A stretch of 64,000 nucleotides of DNA. It comes from Prevotella sp. (lineage in GTDB: Bacteria; Bacteroidota; Bacteroidia; Bacteroidales; Bacteroidaceae). A program made the position numbers and the translations under genes. The DNA lies in contig JALETQ010000011.1 in the NCBI GenBank assembly GCA_022781445.1, positions 1 to 64,000 on the forward strand, written 5' to 3'. This document shows positions 9,157-19,037 of the stretch, in pieces (positions within the stretch are counted from its first letter, which is position 1; the number at the start of each line of letters is the position of its first letter). Below the pieces are notes generated by a model, which did not search any database, was not told the DNA's origin, and saw only the letters and a program-made list of their open reading frames with translations.

Positions 9157-9609
9157 TATTTTATGGGGATTCTCGCGCTCATTCATTTCATTCCGATTTT
9201 CTTTATTGCATCGACATTTAGAAGCGACCGTAGCTTCTGCCAATAATTTCTAAATCAACCATAAAGTTTGTTTTAGTCACATTGATGCAGCCAAGAATGT
9301 GGTTCATCTCCAGACTGCGTTGGTCTTATCATGCTTCCCGGGCAAAAGCAGGCTGAAGTATTGGTCATCCCGATATCCATAGGTTTTCCTTTTTGATGAC
9401 CTTAGATTTGTTTGTTTATGTCCTCAAGCATGACATTAGTGACAGGTGCATCATACCAAGCCTATACGCCACAGCGTACGGCCTCCAGTGTATTGGCATT
9501 TTTTATGAACAAATGCCTCTCCCGACATGCGGCATCCTACATGCCACGACTGCCGGCGGACAGTTCTCACATCATGCGCGGGAAAGGAGGGAAAAATAAG
9601 GTTGGCAGG
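9157..9609. other. Intergenic gap between tkt and symporter genes
   Basis: This stretch of about 450 bp upstream of the tkt promoter has no convincing gene. It contains a short inverted repeat, AGAAGC...GCTTCT, at about 9220-9240. The short open frames here show no family resemblance. Confidence 0.5.
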
Positions 9610-11034
9610 TCATCTCTCTGCCGATTTTCCGAACATCCACAAACCGGCAAAAGTGAATATGCCGTTGAGCAGAAGCAGTTCGTAGCCGAAACGATAACCG
9701 GCATAACGTGCCAGCGATTGGTCGATGACATAGCACAGCAGGGGCGAGAGGACGGCTATGGCGGGTGTCATCGCGTCTCGGACTTGCCGACGAGTGAGCA
9801 GACCGAAGGCGAAGAGTCCCAACAGCGGGCCGTAGGTGTAGCCCACGATAATGTAGATGGCATCGATGAGACTCGTGGAATTGAGCAGGTGAAAAAAGAG
9901 TATGAAGACAACGAATATTACCGAAATGGCAATGTGGGTGCGGTGTCGCAGGCGTTCATCTTCGGGCTTTTCGCAAATATCGACACAGAAAGTGGTGGTC
10001 AGTGCCGTCAGCGCGGAATCGGCACTCGAGAACGAGGCGGCGAGGATGCCGATGGTGAACAACACCTGTATGCCCACACCAAGATGACCCGTGGCGGCAA
10101 AGGCGGGAAGGAGTTCGTCGCCCTTCAGACCCTCCATGCCCGGAGTCTGCACAGCGAGGATTGACAGCAGCACGCCGAGTGAGAGGAAAAGCAGATTGAC
10201 CGGGACGAAGGCGATGCCGTAGGTACACATATCCATGCGAGCTTCCTTGAGAGTCTTGCAAGTCAGATTCTTCTGCATCATATCCTGATCCAATCCGGTC
10301 ATGACGATGACGATGAAAGCACCGCTGACGAATTGTTTCCAAAAGTTCTGTGACGAAGCCCAATCGTCGAAAACAAAGATACGACTCCGTTCGTCGGCAG
10401 CAATCATGTTTACGGCTTCCTGCCAATCGAGTCCAAGAACATTCATGACCTGAAGGATAATGAGCAGCAAGGCAGCAAGCATACAGAAGGTCTGGAAAGT
10501 GTCGGTCCACACGAGTGTCTTAATACCTCCTTTGCGTGTGTATAGCCATATCAGTGCCACCATCAATGTGGCGGTGACTACAAAGGGAATGCCAAGCCGA
10601 CTGAGTACGAAATTATGGAGGATGAGGCACACGACATAGAAGCGCACCGCCGAGCCGGCCATTTTGGAGAGCAGAAAGAACCATGCACCCGTTTTATAGG
10701 ATTTCTTGCCAAGCCGTTTATCGAGATAGGTATAAATTGTGGTGAGATTGAGCCGATAATAAATGGGTAACAATACGAAAGCTACAATCAGATACCCCAC
10801 GATGAATCCCATACACGTTTGCAAGTAGGTCATGGCACTGTGATTAACCATGCCGGGCACACTCACGAATGTCACTCCTGAAACCGAAGCACCAACCATT
10901 CCGAATGCCACCATATACCAAGGCGACTTGCGTTCTCCTCGGTAAAAGGTCATATTGTCGGCACGAGGAGCAGTAAAACGGCTTACGAGGAGCAAAATTG
11001 CAAAGTAAATCAGAATGGTGGATAAAATGATCAT
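9610..11034 (-). CDS. Sodium/solute symporter family transporter
   Basis: This 474-residue inner-membrane protein is of the SSS family, with about 13 predicted helices. The N-terminus MIILSTILIYFAILLLVSR is helix 1. FGMVGASVSGVTFVSVPG is the conserved glycine/serine-rich helix 2, where Na+ site residues lie in the LeuT fold. ASFSSADSALTALTTTF near residue 340 is the conserved helix with the second Na+-site Ser/Ser pattern. The substrate (sugar, sialic acid, amino acid or other) cannot be told. It lies 111 nt downstream of mfd on the same strand and could be partly co-transcribed. Confidence 0.9.
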   Translation of the reverse strand: MIILSTILIYFAILLLVSRFTAPRADNMTFYRGERKSPWYMVAFGMVGASVSGVTFVSVPGMVNHSAMTYLQTCMGFIVGYLIVAFVLLPIYYRLNLTTIYTYLDKRLGKKSYKTGAWFFLLSKMAGSAVRFYVVCLILHNFVLSRLGIPFVVTATLMVALIWLYTRKGGIKTLVWTDTFQTFCMLAALLLIILQVMNVLGLDWQEAVNMIAADERSRIFVFDDWASSQNFWKQFVSGAFIVIVMTGLDQDMMQKNLTCKTLKEARMDMCTYGIAFVPVNLLFLSLGVLLSILAVQTPGMEGLKGDELLPAFAATGHLGVGIQVLFTIGILAASFSSADSALTALTTTFCVDICEKPEDERLRHRTHIAISVIFVVFILFFHLLNSTSLIDAIYIIVGYTYGPLLGLFAFGLLTRRQVRDAMTPAIAVLSPLLCYVIDQSLARYAGYRFGYELLLLNGIFTFAGLWMFGKSAER

Positions 11035-11145
11035 GGCTGCAAATGATATATGACAGGTTTGAAAATTAAGAGTTTAGGATAAGTGGATGCTTCATTGGCT
11101 TGAATGGGCATGGTAGCAAGATGAGACGGGCACGCAACGTCAGCA

Positions 11146-14100
11146 TCATTCTGTTTGTATCATAGCCTCCATGCCTTTCAACACGCCGACGGCATCTCCA
11201 ACGGTCGGCACCTCAAAGACGATGATTTTACGCTTGCCCTTCTCATCGGTGATATTGCATCGTCGGGGATTCGACGTGATGTAGTTCAACATGGCAGAGA
11301 ACTGTTCGCTTTGATAATATCCGTTTTTGGCATTGTCGGGCAGAAGAAGTTGCAGACGCTCCTGCCGGAGAATGATTTTCTCACATCCCAGCTTCTTGCC
11401 GATGCGTCTGAGCGGAACGACCGACATGAGTTCCACGCCTTCGGGAGGCATCTTGCCGAAGCGGTCTTCCAGCCGATGCCTGTAGGCTTCGAGTTCGGCA
11501 TCTTCCGTCAGGTTGTCCAGCTCACGATAGAGCAGCATCCGTTCGCTGCTGCCGGGAATGTATCGGTCGGGGAAATACATTTCGAGATCGGTCTCGAAAA
11601 CACAATCGTCTACATATCCGGCATCGTCTTCCCCGTAAAGGGTCATGCCGTTACCCTCTTCCTCCATCTCGCCACGCAACTCCGCCATGGCCTGACGGAT
11701 GATTTTAAGGTAGGTTTCATAGCCCATCTCCTCCATGAAGCCGCTCTGTTCGGCTCCCAAGAGATTGCCGGCACCGCGGATGTCCAGATCCTGCATGGCG
11801 ATGTTGAAGCCGCTTCCGAGATCCGAAAACATTTCGAGGGCTTCGAGCCTGCGTCGGGCCTCGGGAGTGAGCAACGACTTCGGCGGAGCCAACAGGTAAC
11901 AGAAGGCTTTGCGGTTGGAACGCCCCACCCTGCCACGCATCTGGTGAAGGTCGCTCAAGCCGAAGCGGTGGGCATCGTTGATGATGATGGTGTTGGCATT
12001 GGATATGTCGATGCCGTTCTCGATGATCGTCGTGGAGAGCAGCAGGTCGTAGTCGTGACTGATGAATCCCATGAGGACTTCCTCGATCTCTTCGGGCTTC
12101 ATGCGGCCGTGGGCAATGGCGATGCGGCAATCGGGAACGTGCTCGAGAATGAATTGCCTGATGTCGGGCAGGCTGTTGATGCGGTCATGCACGAAAAACA
12201 CCTGACCGTTGCGACTCAGTTCAAAACCGACGGCATCGGCAATCACTTCATGGTTGAACGTTGAGACTTCGGTCTGAATGGGATGACGATTGGGAGGCGG
12301 TGTGCGGATGATGCTCAGGTCGCGTGCGCCCATCAATGAAAATTGCAGGGTGCGGGGAATGGGTGTCGCCGACATTGTGAGGGTATCGATATTGGTGCGC
12401 AGCTGTCGGAGCTTTTCCTTCACAGCGACACCGAATTTTTGTTCCTCGTCGATGACCAACAGTCCAAGGTCTTTCCATTGCACCTGCTTGCCGATGAGTT
12501 TATGGGTTCCGACCAAAATGTCGATTTTTCCTTCCTTCAAATCAGCCAGCACTGCCTTGGTCTGCCTGGCAGAGCGTGCCCGCGACAGATAATCCACCCG
12601 CACGGGAAAGTCGCCCAGGCGTTCCTTGAAGGTTTGATAATGCTGGTATGCCAACACGGTGGTGGGTACGAGGACAGCCACCTGCTTGTTGTCGCAGGCT
12701 GCCTTGAACGCCGCTCTGACGGCGACTTCGGTCTTTCCGAATCCCACATCACCGCAGACGAGGCGATCCATGGGCAACAACCGTTCCATGTCTTTCTTGA
12801 CCTCGGTCGTCGCCTTGAGCTGGTCGGGCGTGTCCTCGTAAAGGAAACCGGCTTCCAACTCATGTTGCATATAATTGTCGGGACTGAAGGCAAATCCTTT
12901 TTCCTGTCTTCTCTTGGCATACAGACGGATCAAGTCGCGTGCGATGTCCTTGATGCGTGCCTTCGTACGCTCCTTCATGCGCTCCCATGCTCCCGTCCCG
13001 AGCGTACTCAGGCGCGGTTGTTCGCCGGCGGTGCCACTTCTGAATTTAGCGATTTTGTAGAGCGAATGGATGGACACGTCTACGATGTCACCGCGTTGAT
13101 ATATCAGCCTGATGACTTCCTGATAGCCGGCTTTTCCGTCCTTTCCGGCGGTATGCAGGGGTACGCGCACCAATCCGCCGAACTTGCCGACGCCGAAGTC
13201 GATGTGGACAAGAAAGTCTCCGGGCTCGAGTTCCTGCAGTTCCTTCATCGTTAATGCCATTCTGCCGGCCCGTGCCACATCCGACCGAAGTTGGTATTTG
13301 TGATAACGGTCGAAAATCTGGTGGTCGGTAAAGACTGCCAGCTGCAAATCGTGGTCGATGAAACCCTCGTGCAGGGGAACGCCCGGCGACAATTCATCCG
13401 AAGCATCCGTCACAACGGTATCGAAAGCCATATCCGTTCGGGTACTTTCATTTTCCTTCCCGCCGGCATCCTCGTCAGCATGGAGGATGTCTCTGAGGCG
13501 GTTGATTTGTTTTCGGCTCTCGGCAAGTACCATCAGCTTGAAGCCTTTCAGACGGAAATCCTCGAATGATTGCCGCAACAAGCTGAAGTTTTTGTGAAAA
13601 AGCGGTTGGGCTTCGATGTGGAAATCCAGTACCGCCTGATAACAAGTGTGGGGATGCGGTGCGAGTTCCACCCTTCGGAAAGACTCCACGTCTTCAAAGA
13701 AACGACGGCCGCCGATGAGGTTCAGCTCCTTTTTCAACGACTTCATCACTTCCTTTTGCTCCATCTCGGTCACTCCTTCCATCTGCTCGATGACAGCCTG
13801 AGAGGAGAATCCCTCCTGATATATCTTATCCATCGTGTCGCGCAGATATGCAAAATCCTTATAAACAAGAAAACTTCCCGATGGCAACAGTTTCAGAAAC
13901 GAGCCATTTTCACCGGCCATTTTGGTGGGTTCGGGCAATATCTCCACCTGTTTTTTCTGCCGGACAGACAGCTGATTCTCCACGTCGAATGTTCTGATGG
14001 TATCTATCTCGTCACCGAAGAAGTCGATGCGGAACGGCAGTTCGCAACTGAAAGAATAAACGTCGACGATGCTTCCGCGAACGGAAAACTGCCCCGGCTC

Positions 14101-14652
14101 GTACACATAGTCCTTCTCCGTGAAACCCAGTTCGCGCAAACGGCTGACAACTTTCATGATTTCGATTTCATCGCCCACACTCAAGGACATCAGATTTTCG
14201 GTTAGGCTATGACGCGATACGACCGTCTCGCACAGGGCCTCGGGAGAGGTCACTATATATAATGGTGCCGTTTCCTGCTGCCCTGCCTGCATGGACGGCT
14301 GCTGATTCCGGTTCAGGCGTGCCATCACCTCGGTACGCAAAATCTCATTGGCGGCATCCTTTTGTCCGAACTTCACCGCCCTTCTGTACGACGAAGGGAA
14401 AAACAGTACCCTTTCCTGTCCGAGAAGATTCGACAGGTCTTGGTAGAAATAGCCGGCCTCGTCGGCATCTTGCAGGATGAAAAGGACGGGATGCAGGAAA
14501 TCATCCGCCACAGCAGCAAAGAAAGCGGGGGTTGCCGAAGCCATCAATCCTTTCAGCGAAACGGTGCGGATTTCATGATTCGACAAGACTGCCTTAAACG
14601 CCTTGCATTGTTGTTTGGATTGATATAGACGTATAAAAGAATGTAAGTCCAT
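11146..14652 (-). CDS. mfd: Transcription-repair coupling factor Mfd
   Basis: This 1168-residue SF2 translocase removes RNA polymerase stalled at DNA lesions and recruits UvrA. The N-terminal UvrB-like domain is present. A CarD-like RNA polymerase-interaction domain holds GDFLVHIDFGVGKFGG near residue 480. The helicase core has Walker A GDVGFGKTEV (about 632-641), the box DEEQKFGV (about 730) and the MRGRVGRS motif VI. The C-terminal TRCF domain is complete. The length is normal for the family. Confidence 0.97.
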   Translation of the reverse strand: MDLHSFIRLYQSKQQCKAFKAVLSNHEIRTVSLKGLMASATPAFFAAVADDFLHPVLFILQDADEAGYFYQDLSNLLGQERVLFFPSSYRRAVKFGQKDAANEILRTEVMARLNRNQQPSMQAGQQETAPLYIVTSPEALCETVVSRHSLTENLMSLSVGDEIEIMKVVSRLRELGFTEKDYVYEPGQFSVRGSIVDVYSFSCELPFRIDFFGDEIDTIRTFDVENQLSVRQKKQVEILPEPTKMAGENGSFLKLLPSGSFLVYKDFAYLRDTMDKIYQEGFSSQAVIEQMEGVTEMEQKEVMKSLKKELNLIGGRRFFEDVESFRRVELAPHPHTCYQAVLDFHIEAQPLFHKNFSLLRQSFEDFRLKGFKLMVLAESRKQINRLRDILHADEDAGGKENESTRTDMAFDTVVTDASDELSPGVPLHEGFIDHDLQLAVFTDHQIFDRYHKYQLRSDVARAGRMALTMKELQELEPGDFLVHIDFGVGKFGGLVRVPLHTAGKDGKAGYQEVIRLIYQRGDIVDVSIHSLYKIAKFRSGTAGEQPRLSTLGTGAWERMKERTKARIKDIARDLIRLYAKRRQEKGFAFSPDNYMQHELEAGFLYEDTPDQLKATTEVKKDMERLLPMDRLVCGDVGFGKTEVAVRAAFKAACDNKQVAVLVPTTVLAYQHYQTFKERLGDFPVRVDYLSRARSARQTKAVLADLKEGKIDILVGTHKLIGKQVQWKDLGLLVIDEEQKFGVAVKEKLRQLRTNIDTLTMSATPIPRTLQFSLMGARDLSIIRTPPPNRHPIQTEVSTFNHEVIADAVGFELSRNGQVFFVHDRINSLPDIRQFILEHVPDCRIAIAHGRMKPEEIEEVLMGFISHDYDLLLSTTIIENGIDISNANTIIINDAHRFGLSDLHQMRGRVGRSNRKAFCYLLAPPKSLLTPEARRRLEALEMFSDLGSGFNIAMQDLDIRGAGNLLGAEQSGFMEEMGYETYLKIIRQAMAELRGEMEEEGNGMTLYGEDDAGYVDDCVFETDLEMYFPDRYIPGSSERMLLYRELDNLTEDAELEAYRHRLEDRFGKMPPEGVELMSVVPLRRIGKKLGCEKIILRQERLQLLLPDNAKNGYYQSEQFSAMLNYITSNPRRCNITDEKGKRKIIVFEVPTVGDAVGVLKGMEAMIQTE

Positions 14653-14769
14653 GGTAGAATAAAGAAAGTTGGGATGGCGGCACTCATTCCTTGCATCGGG
14701 TCAAACGGCAAATCAACAACAAGCCTCCGACACCATCCGGTTCATCTGTCAGCCGTCAGATGGTCGATA

Positions 14770-14801
14770 CAAAGTTACAGCCTGACGGTTTGTCCGTAAA
14801 A
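14770..14801 (-). promoter_or_regulatory. Probable mfd promoter
   Basis: On the minus strand, TAACTTTG (14770-14777) is preceded after 20 nt by TTTT (14798-14801), a three-of-four match to the -33 TTTG. It lies about 120 nt upstream of the mfd start. The -7 match is perfect and the -33 is partial. Confidence 0.5.
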
Positions 14802-14819
14802 ACGTGGGAAAAGGATTCG

Positions 14820-15572
14820 TCATGACCGGGGCATGGGCGGATACTTACGGAACCATCCGTCCCAGCGCAGACGCATCACACCAAAAAAGGCTTCGCCGAA
14901 TATGCCGCCGCTCATCTTGCTCGTTCCTTCCTGCCGATTGACAAAAACCACGGGCACTTCCTTGATCTTGAAGCCGATCTTATAGGCAGTGAACTTCATT
15001 TCGATCTGGAAGCCGTAGCCCTTGAACCTGATTCTGTCGAGATCGATGGTCTGCAACACCCTTCGACGATAGCATTTGAAACCGGCAGTCGTGTCGTGTA
15101 CCTTGAAACCGGTGACAAAACGCACATATTTGGAGGCGAAATAGCTCATCAACACCCTGCCGATGGGCCAGTTTACCACATTCACGCCACTGACATAGCG
15201 CGAACCGATGGCTACATCGTAGCCTTCATCGTGGCATGCGGCATACAGACGCGGCAGGTCATCGGGCGAATGGGAGAAGTCGGCATCCATCTCGAAGACA
15301 TATTGATAGTCGTGTTCCAAGGCCCATTTGAAGCCGGTGATGTAAGCGGTTCCCAATCCCAGCTTTCCGCTGCGCTCGATGATAAAGAGCCGATCGGAGA
15401 AAGACCCGTCCATCATTCGCTTCACGATGTCTGCCGTTCCGTCGGGACTGCCGTCATCGATGACAAGGATGTGAAAACATTTATCCAAGCCGAAAATGGC
15501 ATGAATGATTTTTTCAATATTCTCTTTCTCGTTGTATGTCGGGATGATAATGATGCTGTCGCTCTGATTCAT
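14820..15572 (-). CDS. DPM1-like polyprenol-phosphate glycosyltransferase
   Basis: This 250-residue GT2 enzyme resembles dolichol/polyprenol-phosphate mannosyltransferase. Motifs: IIPTYNEKENIEKI, DDGSPDGTA, EMDADFSHSPDDLPRL (metal-binding DAD) and GSRYVSGVNVVNWP. It would load a sugar onto undecaprenyl phosphate for use on the periplasmic face. No C-terminal membrane helices are present, so it is the short soluble type. An in-frame ATG exists 87 nt further upstream (15659). I prefer 15572 because a -7-like TATATTTG (minus strand, 15637-15644) lies inside that extension, and the family signature starts just after MNQSDS. Confidence 0.92.
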   Translation of the reverse strand: MNQSDSIIIIPTYNEKENIEKIIHAIFGLDKCFHILVIDDGSPDGTADIVKRMMDGSFSDRLFIIERSGKLGLGTAYITGFKWALEHDYQYVFEMDADFSHSPDDLPRLYAACHDEGYDVAIGSRYVSGVNVVNWPIGRVLMSYFASKYVRFVTGFKVHDTTAGFKCYRRRVLQTIDLDRIRFKGYGFQIEMKFTAYKIGFKIKEVPVVFVNRQEGTSKMSGGIFGEAFFGVMRLRWDGWFRKYPPMPRS

Positions 15573-15587
15573 GACATGAAATTGAAT

Positions 15588-15612
15588 TAAACCCCAATCG
15601 GTCATCAGACCG
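15588..15612 (+). repeat. Short family A repeat fragment
   Basis: The sequence ACCCCAATCGGTCATCAGA in the 5' leader of the glycosyltransferase gene matches the left end of the family A repeat. Here only this end is recognisable. Confidence 0.4.
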
Positions 15613-15834
15613 TTGAAGTTGCCTGTTTCTTTGCTGCAAATATAGACAAATTTCCGCAACTAACGCCCGATACACCCCAAAACAATCGTATTTCCATTCC
15701 TATTTTCGCTTGCAGGCAAGTGATTCGACACATCGGCACAGGTTCTATCATAGGGCACAGAATGTACCCCAAGGCATACAGAACCTATCTGCAGAACCCT
15801 ATATCAATGAAGCTCCCAACCGTATCTTGATGAA

Positions 15835-15924
15835 ATTCCCAACCTGTTGGGAAATATTTCTCAACCCGTTGGGAAATATTTTTCAACCCGTTGGGAAATA
15901 TTTCTCAACACGTTGAGAATTCGC
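15835..15924 (+). repeat. Tandem array of 22-bp palindromes
   Basis: Units start at 15841, 15863, 15885 and 15907 (the last partial). They are linked so that each junction forms a palindrome with 8-bp arms and a 2-nt centre: TTCCCAACctGTTGGGAA, TTCTCAACccGTTGGGAA, TTTTCAACccGTTGGGAA and TTCTCAACacGTTGAGAA. The last palindrome has changed on both arms and still pairs perfectly. The middle ones differ on one arm in a way that gives G-U pairs in plus-strand RNA. The array lies between the glycosyltransferase start and the MBOAT stop, both on the minus strand. Upstream, at about 15813-15835, there is a decayed unit. Confidence 0.9.
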
Positions 15925-16129
15925 AAACCATTAGCAGACGGCCATCGGTCGGCCACTGAGGAGAGTGTTGAACCATAGGGACAGCGGGTGTCCTAATCCG
16001 ATTCTTGCCCGGAATCGGTTCCGGGCCGGCCTGATTCGCCAAGCCGATCATCGGCACAAACAACTTGTGCCAAGAAGTCCGCCAAGCATCCTTTCTACAG
16101 AAAAGTGCTGCCTGCCCAGCGATTCACGT
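15925..16129. other. Intergenic remainder downstream of MBOAT gene
   Basis: This is the rest of the roughly 560-bp gap between the MBOAT and glycosyltransferase genes. It is richer in GC than the palindrome array. It holds a GGAATCGGTTCCGG near-palindrome around 16011, and no gene or RNA was recognised. Confidence 0.4.
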
Positions 16130-17626
16130 TCAGAATTGGAAATAAATGAAAGGTTGGATGCCGCTGCCTTTCACTTGAATGATGACATAAACAAGGAGTG
16201 TGAACAGAAGAGCCAGAGCCGGCAAGGGTGTTTTGCCCAAGGTTTTGAAATAGACTTGATTCCACGACGAGGGCAGATAATGAAGCACAAAGCCGAGAAC
16301 GATGAGGAAGAAAGTGCTTCCGTAGCCGGCGATGACACCGAAAAAGATTTCGGGATGGAACGCCGTGAACAACTGCCGGAACTGAATGCCGATACTTTCA
16401 AAGGAGGAGTTGCGGAAGAAGATGCAGCTGAACGCCCAGAAATGAACGGTAAAGACGATGGCAAAGACACGTTTGACGCCTTGGCTGTGGTAGTGGGAAG
16501 GATGGCGGAAAATGTATTGTCGCCCCATACGATGAACGACACATGCCAATCCGTGAACGGCCCCCCACACGACAAAGTTGAGGGCAGCTCCGTGCCACAG
16601 GCCGCAGACAACCATCGTGACAAAGAGATTGGCATAACCGCGCCACCGTCCCTTGCGGTTGCCTCCCAGCGGAATGTAAACATAATCCTTGACCCACGAA
16701 GACAAGGATATGTGCCAACGCCTCCATAGATCCGAAATGCTGTCGGCGCGATAAGGCGCATTGAAGTTGAGCGGAAACTTGAATCCCAAAAGCAGTGCCA
16801 AGCCGATGGCAATGTCACTGTAGCCGCTGAAGTCGCAATAGAGCTGCAGGACGTATCCGTAAATGCCGAGCAGGTTTTCCACGCCGGTATACAAGCCCGG
16901 ATTATCGAAAATCCTGTCGACAAAATTGAGGCTGATGTAATCGGATATGACGGCTTTCTTGAACAGCCCCATCAAGATGAAGCCCACGCCGCGGCTGAAC
17001 ATCTCCCGGGTGACGCGCAAGGGCTTGTGGATTTGCGGCACGAAATCACACGCACGCACGATGGGACCTGCCACGAGCTGCGGAAAGAACGACACATAGA
17101 AGGCATAGTCGAGCAATGACGGCAGGCGATAGAGCCTGTCACGATACACGTCGACAGTGTAACTCATGCTCTGGAAAATGAAAAAGCTGATGCCGATGGG
17201 CAGGAAGATGTCGAGCGGATCAAAGCTGCGGCTGAAAAGGGGCGCGATGAGCCCGCCCAAAAAGTTGGTGTACTTGAAATAGCCCAACAGCGAAAGATCC
17301 GTGACTATGCTCGCCATAAGCAACAGCCGTGCCTTCAACGGCCTGCGGGGATGGAAGGCGCGCTCGTGCCGGATGAGCTTGGCAAGACAGTAATCACTGA
17401 CGGTCACGAAGGCAAGCAAGCCCAAATACCATCCGCTGCTCTTGTAGTAAAAGTAATAGGAGAACAGCACGACAAACACCATCCTTGACTTGTCTTGATG
17501 ACGGAGGAAGTAATAGACGAACGTGAAACCGAGGAACAGGAACAGAAACAATCCGCTGTTGAACAGCAGAGGCTCGTCAGGATGATAGGCCAGACGGTCG
17601 AGCAACCTGTCAAGAACGTCATTCAT
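16130..17626 (-). CDS. MBOAT family O-acyltransferase
   Basis: This multi-pass membrane enzyme of about 498 residues belongs to the MBOAT family (AlgI/DltB/PatA type). It would carry an acyl group, usually acetyl, across the membrane for attachment to a surface polymer. SYTVDVYRDR, FPQLVAGPI and DFSGYSDIAIGLALLLGF are typical segments, and CGLWHGAALNF (His about residue 345) holds the invariant catalytic His. The start is 17626 or 17632 (MTMNDV). A longer frame to 17677 would overlap the upstream SGNH gene by 59 nt. The short overlap with that gene implies translational coupling and joint action. Confidence 0.93.
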   Translation of the reverse strand: MNDVLDRLLDRLAYHPDEPLLFNSGLFLFLFLGFTFVYYFLRHQDKSRMVFVVLFSYYFYYKSSGWYLGLLAFVTVSDYCLAKLIRHERAFHPRRPLKARLLLMASIVTDLSLLGYFKYTNFLGGLIAPLFSRSFDPLDIFLPIGISFFIFQSMSYTVDVYRDRLYRLPSLLDYAFYVSFFPQLVAGPIVRACDFVPQIHKPLRVTREMFSRGVGFILMGLFKKAVISDYISLNFVDRIFDNPGLYTGVENLLGIYGYVLQLYCDFSGYSDIAIGLALLLGFKFPLNFNAPYRADSISDLWRRWHISLSSWVKDYVYIPLGGNRKGRWRGYANLFVTMVVCGLWHGAALNFVVWGAVHGLACVVHRMGRQYIFRHPSHYHSQGVKRVFAIVFTVHFWAFSCIFFRNSSFESIGIQFRQLFTAFHPEIFFGVIAGYGSTFFLIVLGFVLHYLPSSWNQVYFKTLGKTPLPALALLFTLLVYVIIQVKGSGIQPFIYFQF

Positions 17627-19004
17627 GGTCATGGGATTGTTGGCGTTGATAACTGTCACAGCTCTTGACGAAGGCACGGAAGATGTAACCGGCTATGATT
17701 TTCCCGCCCTTGTGATTAAGATGCGTGTAATCTTTGTTGGCCAATCCCTGACGGGTCAAGGCACTCATGCTCCCCCTACCTCCCATGGCGCGGAAGAGAT
17801 TGAAGAAGGCTGCATCACTCTTTCTTGCCACATCCGTTTGCACGGACACCATTTCCTCGATGTTCTTCATGGTGGAAATGCCGTTCTCGTCGCGACAGGC
17901 CCGATCGGGAACACTCATCACAAGGACGGGAACATCCGGAAAGGCCTCCCTGAGATGACGAATGACGCGCTGCATCCGCCTGCCATAGTTCTCGAGTTCA
18001 AGCCGGTTGCTTTGTTCGCTGACGGCATTGAGTCCAAAATGCAGCACGATAAGGTCGGCCGGACGTTGTCGGGCAAAGGATTGCAACACCGACAAAGGGA
18101 TGTTGGCTATCGAGTGGCCGGAAGACCCACGCATGCTGTAGTTGTCGAGAATGACCCCACGCTTCGATTCCAAAGCCACGCCATAGAGTACGGCTCCCGC
18201 TCCCACTCCCGTAAAACGATAGCTGATTTGGCGGTTACTCTTGTCGCAGTGCCACATTCGTATGTGGTCGGAAGGTTCAAAAGTCCGCACCATTGCTTCG
18301 CCATCATCTCCCCGGGCGGTGACGGTAATGCCGGCCGGCGATTTGAAAAACAGGGCGGCTGTTGTCCATCGTGATGCGTGAGGGAACGCACCCGTGGCAG
18401 CAATGGAGACAGAAGCATGTTCAGAAGGTATGAAATAGCGTTGCTGCAACCCTTGTCGTTGAGAATCGAAAGGCTTGCTTACTACCTGATACGCTTCAAT
18501 GCCTGAGAATGATTGTCTGATGGTTCGTCTGAACCCTCTATTGACTTCGGAGGCAGCATCAATCCATCCGGGTCCCTCACCACCCCACCGGCTTTGCATC
18601 ATCTCTCGCAACTCATCGGTCATGATGTCACCCTCGATGAACGAATCGCCGAAATAGGCAATACGGACGGGACGCGATGAGCCGCCGGCTTCGGAGAGTT
18701 TTCGGAAGAAACTGTCAAGGTATTCCTTGCCTTCATCGGAAAAAGTCTCGATGGATTGTCCCCCATCGGCGATGCTGTCGGTGGTCTTCTTTTGTTTCTG
18801 CACCGTTATACAAGGCTGTTGACCGTCGACAGACACACTTTCGGAAAGGATGTCTGACGATGCAGGTGCTTCAAACAAATCGCTCAAGATATTGACAGGA
18901 CGCAACCGATAACCGAAAAGTGACATCGGAGGCAGCAAGTGCAGCAGGAGCAGCAGGATGACGATCAATCCGATGAGTACAAAAGTTTTTCCGATAGGAT
19001 TCAT
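17619..19004 (-). CDS. SGNH/GDSL hydrolase, partner of MBOAT
   Basis: This 461-residue protein has an N-terminal membrane anchor (about residues 8-28, IGLIVILLLLLHLLPP) and a periplasmic SGNH fold. Block I is AYFGDSFIEGD (catalytic Ser about 120). Block III-like is VLHFGLNAVSEQS. The C-terminal DYTHLNHKGG gives the catalytic Asp/His (about 424/427). It overlaps the MBOAT gene by several nucleotides. The pair resembles the AlgI-AlgJ/AlgX and PatA-PatB systems, in which MBOAT exports the acyl group and the SGNH protein transfers it. The polymer acceptor is unknown. Confidence 0.9.
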   Translation of the reverse strand: MNPIGKTFVLIGLIVILLLLLHLLPPMSLFGYRLRPVNILSDLFEAPASSDILSESVSVDGQQPCITVQKQKKTTDSIADGGQSIETFSDEGKEYLDSFFRKLSEAGGSSRPVRIAYFGDSFIEGDIMTDELREMMQSRWGGEGPGWIDAASEVNRGFRRTIRQSFSGIEAYQVVSKPFDSQRQGLQQRYFIPSEHASVSIAATGAFPHASRWTTAALFFKSPAGITVTARGDDGEAMVRTFEPSDHIRMWHCDKSNRQISYRFTGVGAGAVLYGVALESKRGVILDNYSMRGSSGHSIANIPLSVLQSFARQRPADLIVLHFGLNAVSEQSNRLELENYGRRMQRVIRHLREAFPDVPVLVMSVPDRACRDENGISTMKNIEEMVSVQTDVARKSDAAFFNLFRAMGGRGSMSALTRQGLANKDYTHLNHKGGKIIAGYIFRAFVKSCDSYQRQQSHDHE

Positions 19005-19037
19005 GGTTTCAGTTGTTCTGGTCGGTAGAGATATAGA

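Noticed and set aside
9412..10164. Plus-strand frame of 250 residues
   Set aside because: Antisense to the symporter gene over most of its length. The composition follows the complementary strand.
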